From positions 24,120,560 through 24,184,559 of the forward strand of contig OY821742.1 of NCBI GenBank assembly GCA_963682055.1: a stretch of DNA of 64,000 bases, read 5' to 3'. Below are positions 36,119 through 48,900 of the stretch, one piece after another. The number at the start of each line of letters is the position of its first letter. Position 1 is the first letter of the stretch. The position numbers and the translations under genes are program-made. The stretch is from Primula veris (lineage: Eukaryota > Streptophyta > Magnoliopsida > Ericales > Primulaceae). The notes under the pieces are model-generated. The model had not been told where the DNA came from, made no database searches, and worked only from the letters and a program-made list of their open reading frames with translations.

Positions 36119-37090
36119 ATGGTAAAACCCGGCATGACAAGTGAGAGATCCATCACCTCTGACGTTACCTCAACTGAGGACGTCATCTCGAACTCTCATG
36201 TAAATTCAGAGAGCCTGGTTATACCGATTACTGGTCATAAACTAAATGGTCTGAATTATCTCCAATGGTCGCAATCAATGATGATGTTCATCAGTGGTAA
36301 AGGAAAGGACGATTATCTCACCGGAGCTGCAGCACCACCATCAAGAGAAGATCCCAAATTCCGAAAAGGGAAGTCAGAGAATCATATGGTCATGTCTTGG
36401 TTGATTAGCACGATGGAAAACGAAATTAGTCATAATTTTATGTTCCTATCGAGTGCAAACGAAATATGAGAAGGCGTTAGAGAAACCTACTCAGATAGTG
36501 AGAATACATTTGAGCTTTTTGGAATAAAATCACTTTTTTACGATTTGCGACAAGGTGAACTAACAGTGGTGCAATACTACAACACTCTCAATTGTTATTG
36601 GCTACAACTTGATACTTTTGAGGAGCTAAAATGGGATTGCCCCAAAGATGGAACAAGATATCGAAGAATCGTAGAGAAAGAAAGAATCTTTAAATTCCTC
36701 TTAGGTCTTAATAAAGATCTGGATGACATTAGAGGAAGAATACTAGGAACCAAGCCATTACCCTCCCTGCGAGAATCATTTGCTGAAGTTCGAAGAGAAG
36801 AGAGTCGAAGGAAAATCATGATGGGAGGACAAGACATCGCCACCACAACAGAAAGCTCTGCCCTTACCGCCGGTGGAAGCCTGCCTCACACGAATGATAA
36901 TCGAGTTCGTAAAGGCAGACCTTGGTGTGATCATTGTCGACGACCTGGTCACACGAAAGATACGTGTTGGAAAATACACGGCAAACCATTGGATTGGAAA
37001 CCTTCCCGGACGGCAAATGATCGATCTGATCGAGAAAATCGTGGCCTTGCTATCACTTCCGGGGAAAAATCAGCCCCCGAAGTTGCTTAA
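36119..37090 (+). pseudogene. gag: Copia gag with one internal stop
   Basis: The frame is open from 36119 except for TGA at 36467-36469, where the copia gag family normally has Trp (the sequence then reads EGVRETYSD). It resembles the plant copia 'retrotran_gag' type (ITGHKLNGLNYLQWSQ). It then carries a zinc knuckle CDHCRRPGHTKDTCWKIHGKP near residues 265-285. It ends at TAA (37088-37090), but the same frame continues into the protease region, so this stop may also be a mutation within a gag-pol frame. Confidence 0.85.
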
Positions 37091-40000
37091 TTTAGCAAGG
37101 AACAAATCGATCTACTCCAAAAATTGTTAACTCAAGTACAAACAAACTCTCAAAACTCTACTATCATTTCTGGTCCAGTGGCTCAAAAAGCTACATATGT
37201 GAGTGCACTTAGTGGTAAAAATGAGAAAAGTAGCCAATGGATTGTTGACTCAGGCGCTTCTGATCATATGACCGGTGATGCTTCTTTATTTCTCTCTTAC
37301 TTGTCATGCTCAAAAAAATTAAAAATTAGAATTGCAGATGGAACATTATCCATCGTTACCAGAATTGGTTCAGTTGTAATTGCTCCGAATCTGACTATTA
37401 AATTTGTTCTATTAGTTCCGAATCTAACATGCAACTTGTTGTCGGTTAGTAAACTTACAAAAGAACACAACTTTAGTGCTAATTTATTCTCGTCATATTG
37501 TCAATTTCAGGATTTGGACTTGGGGAAGACGATTGGCAGTGCTGAGGAATTTGCGGGGGCTCTATCTTTTGGAGGTCAATGATTCATACGGAACGAAATT
37601 TTGAAAAAATCATAGGGTCTCTTGTCCAGCATTAGTGAGTCAATCGAGTGGAGATCTCCTATCTTGTTATAATAATTCCGATAAAGACTCAGACATTATG
37701 TTGTTGCATTTTAAGCTTGGTCATCCAAATTTCATGTACCTTGCAAGAATTTATCCTTCGGTATTTATCAATAAAAAACCAAGTCTGTTTGATTGTGAAA
37801 TTTGTCAATTAGCCAAACATACAAGAAGTGTGTACCCTTCAATTGAATATAAAAAATCTCATCCACTCTCAATTATTCATAGTGATATTTGGGGTCCTTC
37901 ACGAATTAAAAATATCACTGGAGCTCGTTGGTTTATAACATTTATCGACGATCACACTAGGATTACATGGGTATTTCTCATGAAAGAAAAATCTGAGGCA
38001 CGACTTATCTTCGAAAAATTTCACTCAATGATCGAAAACCAATTTCAGGCTCAAATTCAAATTTTGAGGACAGATAATGGCAGAGAGTATTTTCATTCGG
38101 CTCTTAATGAATATCTTTCCGAAAGAGGAATAATACATCAAAGTTCATGCGTTGACACACCTCAACAAAATGGACTAGCGGAGCAGAAAAACAGGCATCT
38201 TCTTGAAGTTGCTTGAGCTCTCATGTTTACTACAAATGTTCCGAAACAGTTCTGGGGAGATTCTGTCCTTACTGCTACTTACCTAATAAACCGTATGCCT
38301 TCTCGAGTCCTCCACTTTCAATCTACGATCCAAGTCCTCATCAAAACATATCCAAACACTCACTAAAACATATCCAAACACTCGACTTCTATCTACGTTT
38401 CCTCTTAAAATCTTTGGTTGCTTAACATTTGTTCATGTATCCCCACAATTCCGAAGTAAACTTGACCCAAAAGCAATCAAATGCATATTTTAAGGATATT
38501 CTCCATACCAAAAGGGCTATAAATGTTATTCTCCTGATACCAAAAAGTTTTACAACACTATGGATGTAACGTTTTTTAGAGAACCAATCATTCTACAATA
38601 AAACTAATATTCAGGGGGAGAACAGACTCACTCAAGAGGAATACCAGTTTTGGCTTTCTCTCGACATCGGTGACAATGCTTGCACAACTTTATTCCAGAA
38701 TCTTGAGTCTCCAGCAAATGATAATGAACGATATTCGTTAACGTATACCAGAAGGCCAAAACCTCATCAAGAGATAGAGCATCAAATTTCTCCTCAGCAA
38801 TGCCATAAGTCCAACCAGAGTACAAATCCTGCCGTTGAAGGTAATTTCGAGACCGAAACTTCTATTATTCCTTCGGTTGATAATAATTTAGATATTCCTA
38901 TAGCTAAAAGAAAAGGAGTTAGGTCTTGTACCCAATATCCTATTTCAAATTATGTGGCATATGACAAGTTGTCTCCAGGTTGTCGTGCTTTTATTACAAA
39001 ATTATCACACACAGATATTCCTAAAACTATTTACGAAGCACTTAAAAGATCTGAATGGAGGGTTATAGTTCTTGATGAAATCCAGGCACTAGAAAACAAT
39101 GACACGTGGGTTCTCTCTGAGCTACCGCAAGAAAAACGTCCAGTAGGCTGCAAATGGCTTTTTACTATAAAATATAAGGAAGATGGAAACATAGAGCGTT
39201 ACAAGGCAAGACTGGTTACAAAAGGTTTCACTCAGACTTACGGAATAGATTATGAGAAAACTTTTGCACCGGTAGCAAAACTAAATACCGTTAGAGTTCT
39301 CTTGTCATTAGCGGCCAATTTTGATTGGCCTCTTTATCAATTAGACGTCAAGAACGCATTTTTGAATGGTGAATTTGAAGAAGAAGTGTTCATAGAGATT
39401 CCTTCTAGCTTTGAAAATAAGAAGAATGCTAACAAGGTGTGCAAACTAAAGAAGTCTTTATATGGTCTTAAACAATCTCTGAGGGCTTGGTTTGACAGAT
39501 TCACAAAGGTCATGAAGAAATATGGGTTTGCCCATGGACAATCTGATCATACTCTCTTCTTCAAGCATGCATTAGATGGAAAACTCACTATCCTAATAGT
39601 GTACGTCGACGACATGATTCTCACCGGTGATGATCACAAAGAAATAGCTCAGTTGAAGTTGATTCTTGCAAAAGAATTTGAAATTAAAGATCTAGGAGCT
39701 CTCAAATATTTTCTTGGTATGGTAGTTGCTCAAACATATAAAGACATATCCGTTTCTCAAAAAAAATACACTCTGGACCTTTTAAAGGAAGGTATGCTTG
39801 GCTGCAGACCTATGGATACACCTATGGACCCGACATGCAAAGTAGGGATGAGAAAGGATTGTGCTCCAGTTGACAAAGGAATGTATCAACGCCTTGTCGG
39901 AAAACTTATATATCTATCTCACACGAGACCAGACATTGGTTTCTCTTTAAGTGTAGTGAGCCAGTTCATTAATAATCCAACTGAGGAACATCTCGATGCA

Positions 40001-40603
40001 GTTTATCATATCTTGCGATACCTAAAAATGACTCCAGGAAACAGACTCTACTTTAAAAAGGGAAGAAACAGAAGCGTTGAAATATTTTGTGATGCAGATT
40101 AGGCAGGTTCATTAATAGATCGGAGATCGACTTCTGGCTACTGTACTTATGTATGGGGTAATTTAGTTACTTGGAGGAGTAAAAAGCAGTCGGTAGTTGC
40201 CAGAAGTAGTGCTGAAGCTGAGTTCCGGGCAATGGGTCATGCCATTTGTGAGGGAATGTGGCCGAAAAGACTCCTCATAGAATTAAAAATGCCATTTGAC
40301 AAATCTATGACATTGTTCTGTGATAATCACTCTGCTATTTGCATTGCAAAGAATCTCGTCCATCATGACAGGATGAAACACGTTGAGATTGATAGGCATT
40401 TCATCAAAGAAAAGGTTGACGAAGGAACTATCAAATTGATATACACACCAACTTGCCAACAAACAACTGACATCCTCACAAAGGCTCTTCCAAAAACGAT
40501 ATTTGAGAACCTAACTTCCAAGATGGGAAGGAATGATCAACATTTATCACCCATCTTGAGGAGGAGTGTAGAATTACATGACTTTACTGTTAGAAGAGAT
40601 TAA
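37091..40603 (+). pseudogene. pol: Copia pol (PR-IN-RT-RH), with stops and frameshifts
   Basis: Protease active site WIVDSGASDHMTG is near 37240. A frameshift lies at about 37570-37630. Pre-integrase zinc region LHFKLGHPN..CEICQLAKHTR is at about 37705-37830. The integrase core has IHSDIWGP, RTDNGREY and PQQNGLAEQKNRH. TGA at 38214 is probably a mutated Arg codon. Degraded sequence follows from 38240 to 38950. RT from about 39100 has YKARLVTKGFTQ, LDVKNAFLNGE, KSLYGLKQS and catalytic YVDD near 39602. TAG at 40100-40102 replaces Trp in DADWAGS. RNase H continues with SSAEAEFRAM, DNHSAICIAKN, KHVEIDRHFIKEKV and DILTKALPK. The order PR-IN-RT-RH is diagnostic of copia. Non-functional copy. Confidence 0.92.
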
Positions 40604-40788
40604 TTATCTAATTAGTTCTTTGGTAGTATTAGTTAGTAGTTGGCTAGTATTAAAGTTTATTAGATAACATTTAATATGGAATTCTGTAGAAGTTTATATT
40701 GGCCTGTATATAAAGACTGTCTATATATTCATTTAAACTAAGTGAGAATTACATATAATAAAACTTATCATTTCTTCAAATATTTTAT
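40567..40788 (+). repeat. 3' LTR of the copia element, terminal bases altered
   Basis: Preceded by a polypurine tract (gaggaggag, about 40558-40566). It starts TGTAGAATTACATG and tracks the 5' LTR with a modest number of differences, but the last bases read tattttatta instead of tattcaca. No target duplication matching GTTAT (35859-35863) is found, so the right border has been altered or recombined. The end coordinate is approximate. Confidence 0.8.
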
Positions 40789-41269
40789 TAATGCATGTCA
40801 AGGACTTGGCAGGTTTGACCCCCTTGCCCGATTCCAACTCCATACTAATTATGCTCAATATCTCTTTGTATTCAATTTAGTACACTGTTTATTGAAAACA
40901 ATATGATAGAGCTGTTACGTTTATTTGATTTTGTTTATATTTTTTTGTGCGATTACAAAGTTTTTTAAATAGTCGAAGAAATGTCAATTTTGAGTTATTT
41001 TTTAGTATGTTTTGTGGGTATCTTGAAACACTTTTTTTTGCTCGTTTTTTCACTTCTTTGCATTTTTTTAGCAAATTTTGTACGTAATATAATTTTTGGG
41101 ATTATTTTAACTTTAATAATCATTTTTGGACTTCGTTCTGAGTTGGCTCGAGTGTTCCTAAGTTGCAAGTGGTCTAAAACATAAATAGTATGGTCCAAAA
41201 CTTAAACTAATTATTCTCCATCATGAGCTGCAGATAGTAGAGAATTTGTATATATGTAAATAGATCATA
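40789..41269. other. AT-rich spacer, no feature recognised
   Basis: T-rich sequence with short non-conserved frames only. No CACTA left terminus was found here. Confidence 0.5.
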
Positions 41270-43311
41270 TATGTATGAAAATCCTAATGTGGGAAATCCA
41301 ATCCCGGATGGTGCGTCTCGAAGTGTGACGCTTTCTAGGGAGGCTACAGCTGCGGAGGTTCGTGCCGCTAATGCTTGATTATTATCTTGTTACAGAACTA
41401 CTATTCATAATATAAAAATCTAAGATTTTTTTACCCAAAGTCATTTTGCACCGCCAACTCTCTCTCTATGAATTTTATAGATACCACTTACGAGCATATA
41501 AGCATACAAGGGTCAATTTTGTAAGCAATATAGCCAACAGATGTCAATTGCTTAAATCTTGGGAATTCTTATAAAATTTCTTAATATTTGTTGTGTAAAA
41601 GGTTAACAGCTCATATACCAGAGTAATAAGCGTACTTTATGAAACCTTGATTTGTCAATGATATACTTGCTTTAGAATTAATTGGCCAAGTCGTTAACAC
41701 TTTTTCTTTCTTTGGTTCATTAGGATATTTTTTTTATTCATTTATGAACATAGAGTAGTTTATTGATGATAAAAAAAAATTCAATCTGTTTATAATGTTT
41801 TCTATTTTGCTGTTCAGTTCACTTGTAAAAGTTTAGCCCACTCATTTATTACTCGAATTTATATATTTGGTAATCTTTTGACTTGTGCCCTTGCTGGGGT
41901 AAATTGTTGGCACCGCAACTATTTTCAAGGGTTTAAGGTTGAAATGTTTGTTTTTCACATCTATTTATATGACTTCGTTTGGTAGCTAAAATTTATCTAA
42001 CTATTGTTGTTTATTGAATTGTAGAAACACTTCATTTGGCAAAGGGGAGCAGAACTTGCGGTCAAAGAATGTTGGAGAAAAGTAGTAGGTATTCGCTACC
42101 GTGATTTCATAAATGACCGAAATAGTGACTCGAAAATACGAGATTGCATCCCGCCTGCTGTCTGAAACAAGTGGAAAGCATATTGGAATACTCCAGAGAC
42201 TTTAGAGCTCCCGCAAAAAAAAAAGTTGGCCTGAATAGGTGCAAATGGACTATGCTTGAAGCATACCAGTGGTTCAATTACAGCTTCGGAGAATGCAATT
42301 CACTTTGAAGTTAAGAACAAAAGAAATATGACTTGCAATGAGCTCTAATGAGCTCTTTGAACTCATGTACAAGAATAAGAAAGACATGTCCTTTGTCGAC
42401 GAAAAATCTGCATCCATCAATGTGAGAAACTTCTTTATTTCTCACAAGAACTACTTATATTAGTATACTTGTTTCTTCTGGATAAGAACTTGAAACGAGC
42501 CTAAACTTGTTACTGTTTATAGTTTGATTATTTGGGTTAAGAAATAGTTTTAAATCATTGAATGCATGTTTTTTAAGTGTTAGATTATGTTTGGTGGAAG
42601 GTTTTTCTCTTTTGCTTAAATTTGGTCGATATTTGGATAATCAAGTTGTAATTTTTGAGTGGAGCTATTCTGAAAATATTTTGGCATGTTTATGGGTGCG
42701 AAATAAACTGAATCCATTCAATTATAAACATTATACTACCCAAATGTAACAATAGAAAGAGACTAAACTTGAAATCTTTATGTTTGTAGTTCAAAACTTA
42801 GTATTGTATTTCCATAAAAAAAGATGTTTTTATTTTTAATTGTGGCAGATTTACTCTAAATTAGTTGAAAGGTTTCGTTTTTAATTGAAATATTTACTTG
42901 CGTTGTTTGGAGATCACATGTTTTTAAATCTTAACTCATTTTTTTTCTCATAGTAGGCTGCATTTGAGGCAAAAAACTAGAGCTTTCTCAGATGTCTAAT
43001 GAATCCGCTTTTCCCGATAATGATGCTATCTTTGTAGAGATGGTTGGTGGAATTTACAAGGAAGGCTCCATCTACGGCTTAGGATCACAGAGCTCGTCAT
43101 TCCACGCCAATAGTACGAGTTGCAGAATTAGGAGAAAGTTGGGCGACGCATTGGAAAAACAGTCGAATCAATGTTGGGTCCGAACGAAAGAACACTTCCC
43201 GAGATGCAGAACTTGTTGGCAAACCTGAGCACCACTTTGCAAGGCCAAGTACCAAATGTCTTATTTTGTTTAGGTGTAATTTTGAGGTTGTAAAGCCTAG
43301 CGGGTACCTTG
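41270..43311 (+). pseudogene. Transposase_24-like (PtTA/En-Spm associated) pseudogene
   Basis: Two stretches resemble the plant PF03004 (Transposase_24) family. The first, about 42040-42420, reads GIRYRDFINDRN, KWKAYWNTPETLE and ELMYKNKKDMSFVDEKSA. The second, about 42990-43110, reads DAIFVEMVGGIYKEGSIYGL then GSQSSSF. They are separated by an intron-like AT-rich gap with splice-like borders (aatgtgagaa / tcatagtag). TGA at about 42162 sits at a probable Trp position. A short frame at 41270-41377 (MYENPNVGNPIPDGA) may be a 5' exon. Genes of this family are common passengers in CACTA elements. It is cut at about 43312 by gypsy sequence. Assignment by eye. Confidence 0.55.
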
Positions 43312-43602
43312 ATGTGATCATGACCGCTACACCGATAGACGCATTGCAAGTTCCAATCGGACCAGTTACGAGAGCTAGAGCTAAAAGGTTCAAGGAAGCG
43401 CTTAACGGGCTGTTAGAAGGTATGCGCGATGACGAGGGAAAGAATGCGCTCGCGCGTAGAGTAAAGGAGGCCGATAGAAGCTTAAACACGACCGTGACAA
43501 GTCCAAACGAAGCTCATTACTTTGTGAACCTGATTGGAGCTATTCAAGACACCACATTAAAGGATAATTTCGTGGGTTTACATGCATGAACCAAAAGGGG
43601 GC
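43312..43602 (+). pseudogene. Second copy of gypsy pol 3' end and PPT, left of the 5' LTR
   Basis: From gatgtgatcatgaccgc (43312) to the polypurine tract ccaaaaggggg it is nearly identical to 49353-49641 of the same element. It encodes the same C-terminus (GPVTRARAKRFKEALNG to FVGLHA). It belongs to another copy whose 3' LTR is the LTR at 43603. Confidence 0.85.
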
Positions 43603-44244
43603 TGATTCTAGAAGATTTAAATACATGGGGGCTGATTATTCAATACATTTGAAGCCATTAAAAGCTACAACTCAAGGGGAACGTATTGGAGAAGTCTAAT
43701 GACTCATTTTTATGATACATTTCTGAATTTATTGTAATTTAATTAATTTTGAAGTTATCTAGTAGTTAGAAGGTCATAGGTCTATTCTACATTGAACCTA
43801 TGTTTAATTAATGTTTTCTTTAGACTTTCCCAATTCTTGGAGGCTTGTTCCAAGCATAAATAGGGGTCAAATCAGATTGTAAAAATTAAGTTTTGATTAA
43901 TATATTTGAGAGTTTTCTCTTTGTTTATTCATTGAACTTTCCGAATTTATCAAGGGGTTACCTTGTGGCGTTCAAAACTGACTTATCAATCGGTATCCCG
44001 CAACCGTTTATGGCGTATTCACATACCAAGGTTCTCACCTCTTTATAGGTGACGGGTCGCAGTTCCATACCAGCTAATCATACCAAGGTTCCCACCTCTT
44101 TATAGGTGACGGGTCGCGGTCTTTAGTTTGGCTTTTATTTATTGTTATTTTTATCGTTGATTTTATTCCGCATTTGTTCAAAAAACCTGATAGATAGATC
44201 CACCCCTTGGTCGATGTTGTGCCACCTTGGTCGATCACGCATCA
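43603..44244 (+). repeat. 5' LTR (642 bp) of Ty3/gypsy element
   Basis: TGATTCTAGAAG to GATCACGCATCA, matched by the split LTR at 49642-51465. Contains a duplicated ~50-bp unit (cataccaaggttc..cctctttataggtgacgggtcgc) at about 44022 and 44080. A primer-binding-site-like sequence TTTGTATCAGAAC follows at 44245. Confidence 0.85.
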
Positions 44245-44872
44245 TTTGTATCAGAACTTAGGCTCTATCAAGGTTTTAAGTGTCTTATTATTTTTGTTTT
44301 CATTAAAAAAGAAAATTGTTTCAAAAAAAAAAAAACTAATTTGTTAAGTTTCTATTGAAAGGTTGTCAAAAAAAAAAAAGGGAGTCATTTCTATTTCTTG
44401 TTGAGTCTTGTTATCCTCGTTAATATAAAAAAAAATAAAAAAAGAAGGATAAAAAAGAACACAAAAAAAAAGTGCCAAACAAAAATAAAACAAAATTTAA
44501 AAGAATCCAAAAAGAGCAAAAAAAAAATATATAAGTGCCAACGAAAGAGGATTGTCTAATTGCCGTTTCGAGTACTTGTGTCTATTGTTAAAATTGTATT
44601 TTTTTAGGTGTGTCACTTCATTCTATAAAACGTTTGTTCGTATTACCAACTCTTAAACGCTACAAGTAAACGTCTTGTGGTTTATTAAGTTCATAGAGAA
44701 CCTATAGAGGAAACGACGAGTGGGTAAGGTTGAGTGAGTGAGAACATATTTGAGTGGAAAAAGGCAGAGTGTGTGAGATTAATAGAGGGTAAAAGCCAAT
44801 CGAGTGATATACGAGTGACGAGTGAACAATTACGAGCGATACACGTGAGGGAGTGCGTGAGAATTTAAATTT
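44245..44872 (+). other. Gypsy 5' leader, A-rich
   Basis: PBS-like start, then long A-rich and simple-sequence stretches (44300-44540) and GAGTGAGTGA-type repeats (44710-44850) before gag. No gene is seen. Confidence 0.6.
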
Positions 44873-45931
44873 TTGGTTCTAATACTTTATTTGCAGCGAC
44901 GTTCATCTCGAATGGGTTCGGGAGGAGGCGACACAAAGTTACAAATGGAGGCGATGATGGGAGAAATGCGAAGGTTGTTTGCGGCTGAGTTTGAGCGAAT
45001 AAATAAACGAATCGACGAAATACAAAATCACCATAACGAGCGTCCGCGAAATAATCACAATGGCGGTGATGGAGAAGAGGCGGAAGAAGATGATCGGGCG
45101 TCGGACGTTACTATGCCTAGGGCTGATAATCGACATGGAAATCGGCAAGGTAGAAATGGAGATAGGGTTGATGACAACATGAGTTGTATTAAAATGAAAA
45201 TCCCAGCGTTCCAAGGGAAAAACGATCCGGAGTTATATTTGGAGTGGGAAAAGAAGATGGAGATGGTGTTCGAATGTCATAACTATTCAGAACTAAAGAA
45301 AGTAAGGATAGCAGCCGTTGAGTTCACCGATTACGCTATCGTTTGGTGGGATCAATTGGTTACTAGTCGAAGGAAGAATAGAGAGAGACCGATTGAAATG
45401 TGGGCTGAGATGAAAGCTATTATGAAGAAACGGTTCGTTCCTAGTTATTACTATAAGGACTTATATCGACGGTTACAAAGAATCACCCAAGAATCTAAAA
45501 GTGTTGATGATTATCATAAAAAAATGGAGATAGCGATGATTCGGGCTGATATCGATGAAGATAGGGAGGCTACTATGGCTCGTTTTCTAAACGGTTTAAA
45601 CAAGGAGATTGCTAACGTAGTAGAGTTACAACACTATGTGGAGTTAGAAGATATGGTACATATGGCTATCAAAGTAAAGAGACAATTGAAGGCGAAGAGT
45701 TCCACACGAACAGGACAAAAATCTGGTTCAACTTCATGGAACCAAAACTGGAGTAAAAAGGGGGAAAAGACCTATTCGAAACCTAAAACCGAAATGCGGA
45801 AGGATACGAAGGATAAAGCTACATCGAGTCAAGGTAAATCTGAACCGAAAGCTTCTAGAAATTGAGATGTACAATGTTTTAAATGTTTAGGAAGGGGACA
45901 TTATGCTAGTGATTGTCCAAACCGAAGGGCT
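44873..45931 (+). pseudogene. gag: Gypsy gag (capsid and CCHC knuckle), one stop
   Basis: Frame open from 44873, though the likely start is the ATG at 44911 (MGSGGGDTKL). The retrotransposon gag domain has IPAFQGKNDPELYLEWEKKM, VWWDQL, MKKRFVPSYYYKDLYRRL and FLNGLNKEIANVVEL. TGA at 45863-45865 precedes, in the same frame, the knuckle CFKCLGRGHYASDCPN. The stop probably replaces a CGA arginine. Gag would form the virus-like particle. Confidence 0.88.
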
Positions 45932-48900
45932 ATGATTATGAGGGAAGATGGTGAGATTGAATCGGAAGGCGAATCTGAACATAGCAAAGACGAAGACGAT
46001 AACGAGCAAGAACATCCGGTCGATGGGGTGGTACTAGTTGCTAAGAAGACGTTAAGTGTTCAGATTAGGGAAGATGACGAGGAGATACAACGCGAGAACA
46101 TCTTTCATACTAGATGTCACGTTAGCGATAAGGTGTGTAGTATGATTATTGACGGTAGGAGTTGTGTCAATGTCACTAGTAGTATTATGGTGGAGAAACT
46201 GAATTTAAAAACATCCAAACATCCGAAACCTTACAAATTACAATGGTTGAACGATTATGGCGAGGTTAGGGTTCTAAAACAGGTGTTAGTTTCATTCTCA
46301 GTAAGGAGGTATAAGGATGAAGTGTTGTGTGACGTAGTTCCTATGCAAGCGGGGCATATTCTGTTAGGAAGACCATGGCAATTTGATAGGAGAGTAACAC
46401 ACGATGGCTATACGAATCGATACTCTTTTGTATTCAATGCAAAACCAATTACACTCGTTCCATTAACTCCAAGGCAGGTGTATGACGACCAAGTGAGAAT
46501 GAAAGAGAGTGAACAAAAATATGAGAGTGAAAAGAAAGAGAATGAAAAGAAAAGGAGTGAAAAGAATGAGAGTTCAAAAAAATCAGATGTAAAGGAGAGA
46601 GAAAAAGTGAGTATATATGCGAGAGAAAGCGAGGTTAAAAAGGCTTTGTTTCAAAATCGGCCGATGATTGTACTCTTGTACAAGGAGGCTTGTTTAAACG
46701 CTAACAAAACTACTTTGCCTAGTGTTTTTCTCTCTCTTTTATAGGATTTCAAGGACATATTTCCCGAGGAGATACCGAATGGCTTACCACCAATAAGGGG
46801 AATTGAACATCAAATCGACTTCGTGCTGGGAGCATCAATTCCAAACCGACCAGCCTATCGAAGCAATCCCGAAGAGACTAATGAGCTACAAAAGCAGATG
46901 GGAGAGTTTATGGAAAAGGGGTACGTACGAGAGAGCATGAATTCGTGTGCGGTACCGGTGTTACTTGTTCCAAAGAAGGATGGGACTTGGCGAATGTGCA
47001 TAGATTGTCGCACGATCAATAACATCACTGTTAAGTATTGCCATCCTATACCTAGATTAGATGATATGCTTGATGAGTTGCATGGTTCCCCTATTTTTAG
47101 TAAAATTGATCTTAAAAGTGGATACCATCAAATTAGGATGAAAGAAGGAGACAAATGGAAAACAAACTTTAAAACTAAGTATGGCTTATACGAGTGGTTA
47201 CTTATGCCGTTTGGTTTAACAAATGCACGTAGTAGTTTCATGAGGCTAATGAATCACGTCTTAAGAATGTTTATTGGCAGGTTTGTAGTGGTTTACTTCG
47301 ACGATATTCTAATCTATAGCAAAAACTTAGATGACCATGTTGAGCATTTGAAACTTGTTTTAAGTGTCTTAAGAAAAGAAAAGTTATTTGCTAATATGTC
47401 TAAATGCGAATTATGTATGGAAAAACTTGTATTTCTTGGATATATTGTTAGTGCTAAAGGAATCGAAGTAGACGAAGAGAAGATTAAGCCAATTAAAGAT
47501 TGGCCTGTTCCTAAAAGTGTTTTTGAAGTGAGAAGTTTTCATGGCTTGGCTAGTTTTTATAGGAGGTTTGTTAAAGATTTAAGTAGCTTAGCCGCACCTA
47601 TGACCGAAGTTATTAAAAATAATGTTGGTTTTAAATAGGGAGATGAACAAGAAATAGCTTTCAATTTAATAAAGGATAAACTTATTAACGCACCTTTGCT
47701 AACTCTCCCCGACTTTACTAAAACTTTTGAAATTAAGTGTGATGCCTCAGGAATAGGTAATGGAGCTGTTCTTACACAAGGAGGACGTCCCGTGGCATAT
47801 TTTAGCGAGAAACTAAGTGGGACAGCTCTTAACTATCCAACTTACGACAAGGAGCTTTACGCATTAGTGCGCGCGTTGGAAACTTGGCAACATTATCTTT
47901 GGCCGAAGGAATTTGTGATTCACACCGATCATGAATCGTTGAAACACTTGAGGAGTCAACATAAACTGAACAAGAGACATGCCAAGTGGGTAGAGTTCAT
48001 CGAAACATTTCCTTTTGTAATCAAGTACAAGAAAGGTAAGGAGAATGTTGTGGCTGATGCGCTTTAGAGAAGGTATACATTGCTCTCAACTCTAGATTCG
48101 AAATTATTTAGTTTTGAGTACATTAAGGATTTATACGTTGATGATTCTGATTTCAAAAATGTTTTTGAAGCATGAGAAAACTGGGTTTGAAAAGGTTTAT
48201 AGGCATAATGGATTTTTGTTTCGAGGAAATAGGCTATGTGTGCCTAATTGTTCTTTAAGAGAATTACTTGTTAAAGAAGCACATGGTGGGGGTTTAATGG
48301 GGCATTTTGGTATAACTAAACCTCTTGATGTTTTACAAGAACATTTTTTTTGGTCTCATTTAAAACGATATGTCGAACGAATTTGCGAAAGATGTATAAC
48401 TTGTAAACAAGCTAAATCTAAAGTTAAACTTCATGGTTTGTATATGCCATTGCCTATACCTAGTGAGTCTTGGATTGACATTTCTATGGACTTTGTGCCA
48501 GGTTTACCGAGATCTAAAAGAGGCATGAATTCTGTCTTTGTTGTCGTTGATAGATTTTCTAAAATGGCACATTTTATTCCTTGTAATAAAACAAACGATG
48601 CTTCACGAATTGCTGATTTGTTCTTTAAAGAAATTTTATATTTGCATGGCATGCTAAGAACTATTGTTTCTGATAGGGATACCAAATTCTTAAGCTACTT
48701 TTGGAAATCTTTGTGGTGTAAGTTAGGAACTAAGCTTTATTTTCAATTACTTGTCACCCCCAAACAGATGGTCAAACCGAAGTAGTTAATCGAACCTTAT
48801 CAACTCTGTTGCGTACCATAATTCAAAAGAATTTAAAAACTTGGGAAGAATGTTTGCCCCATGTTGAGTTTGCTTATAATCGATGTGTACATTCAGCTAC

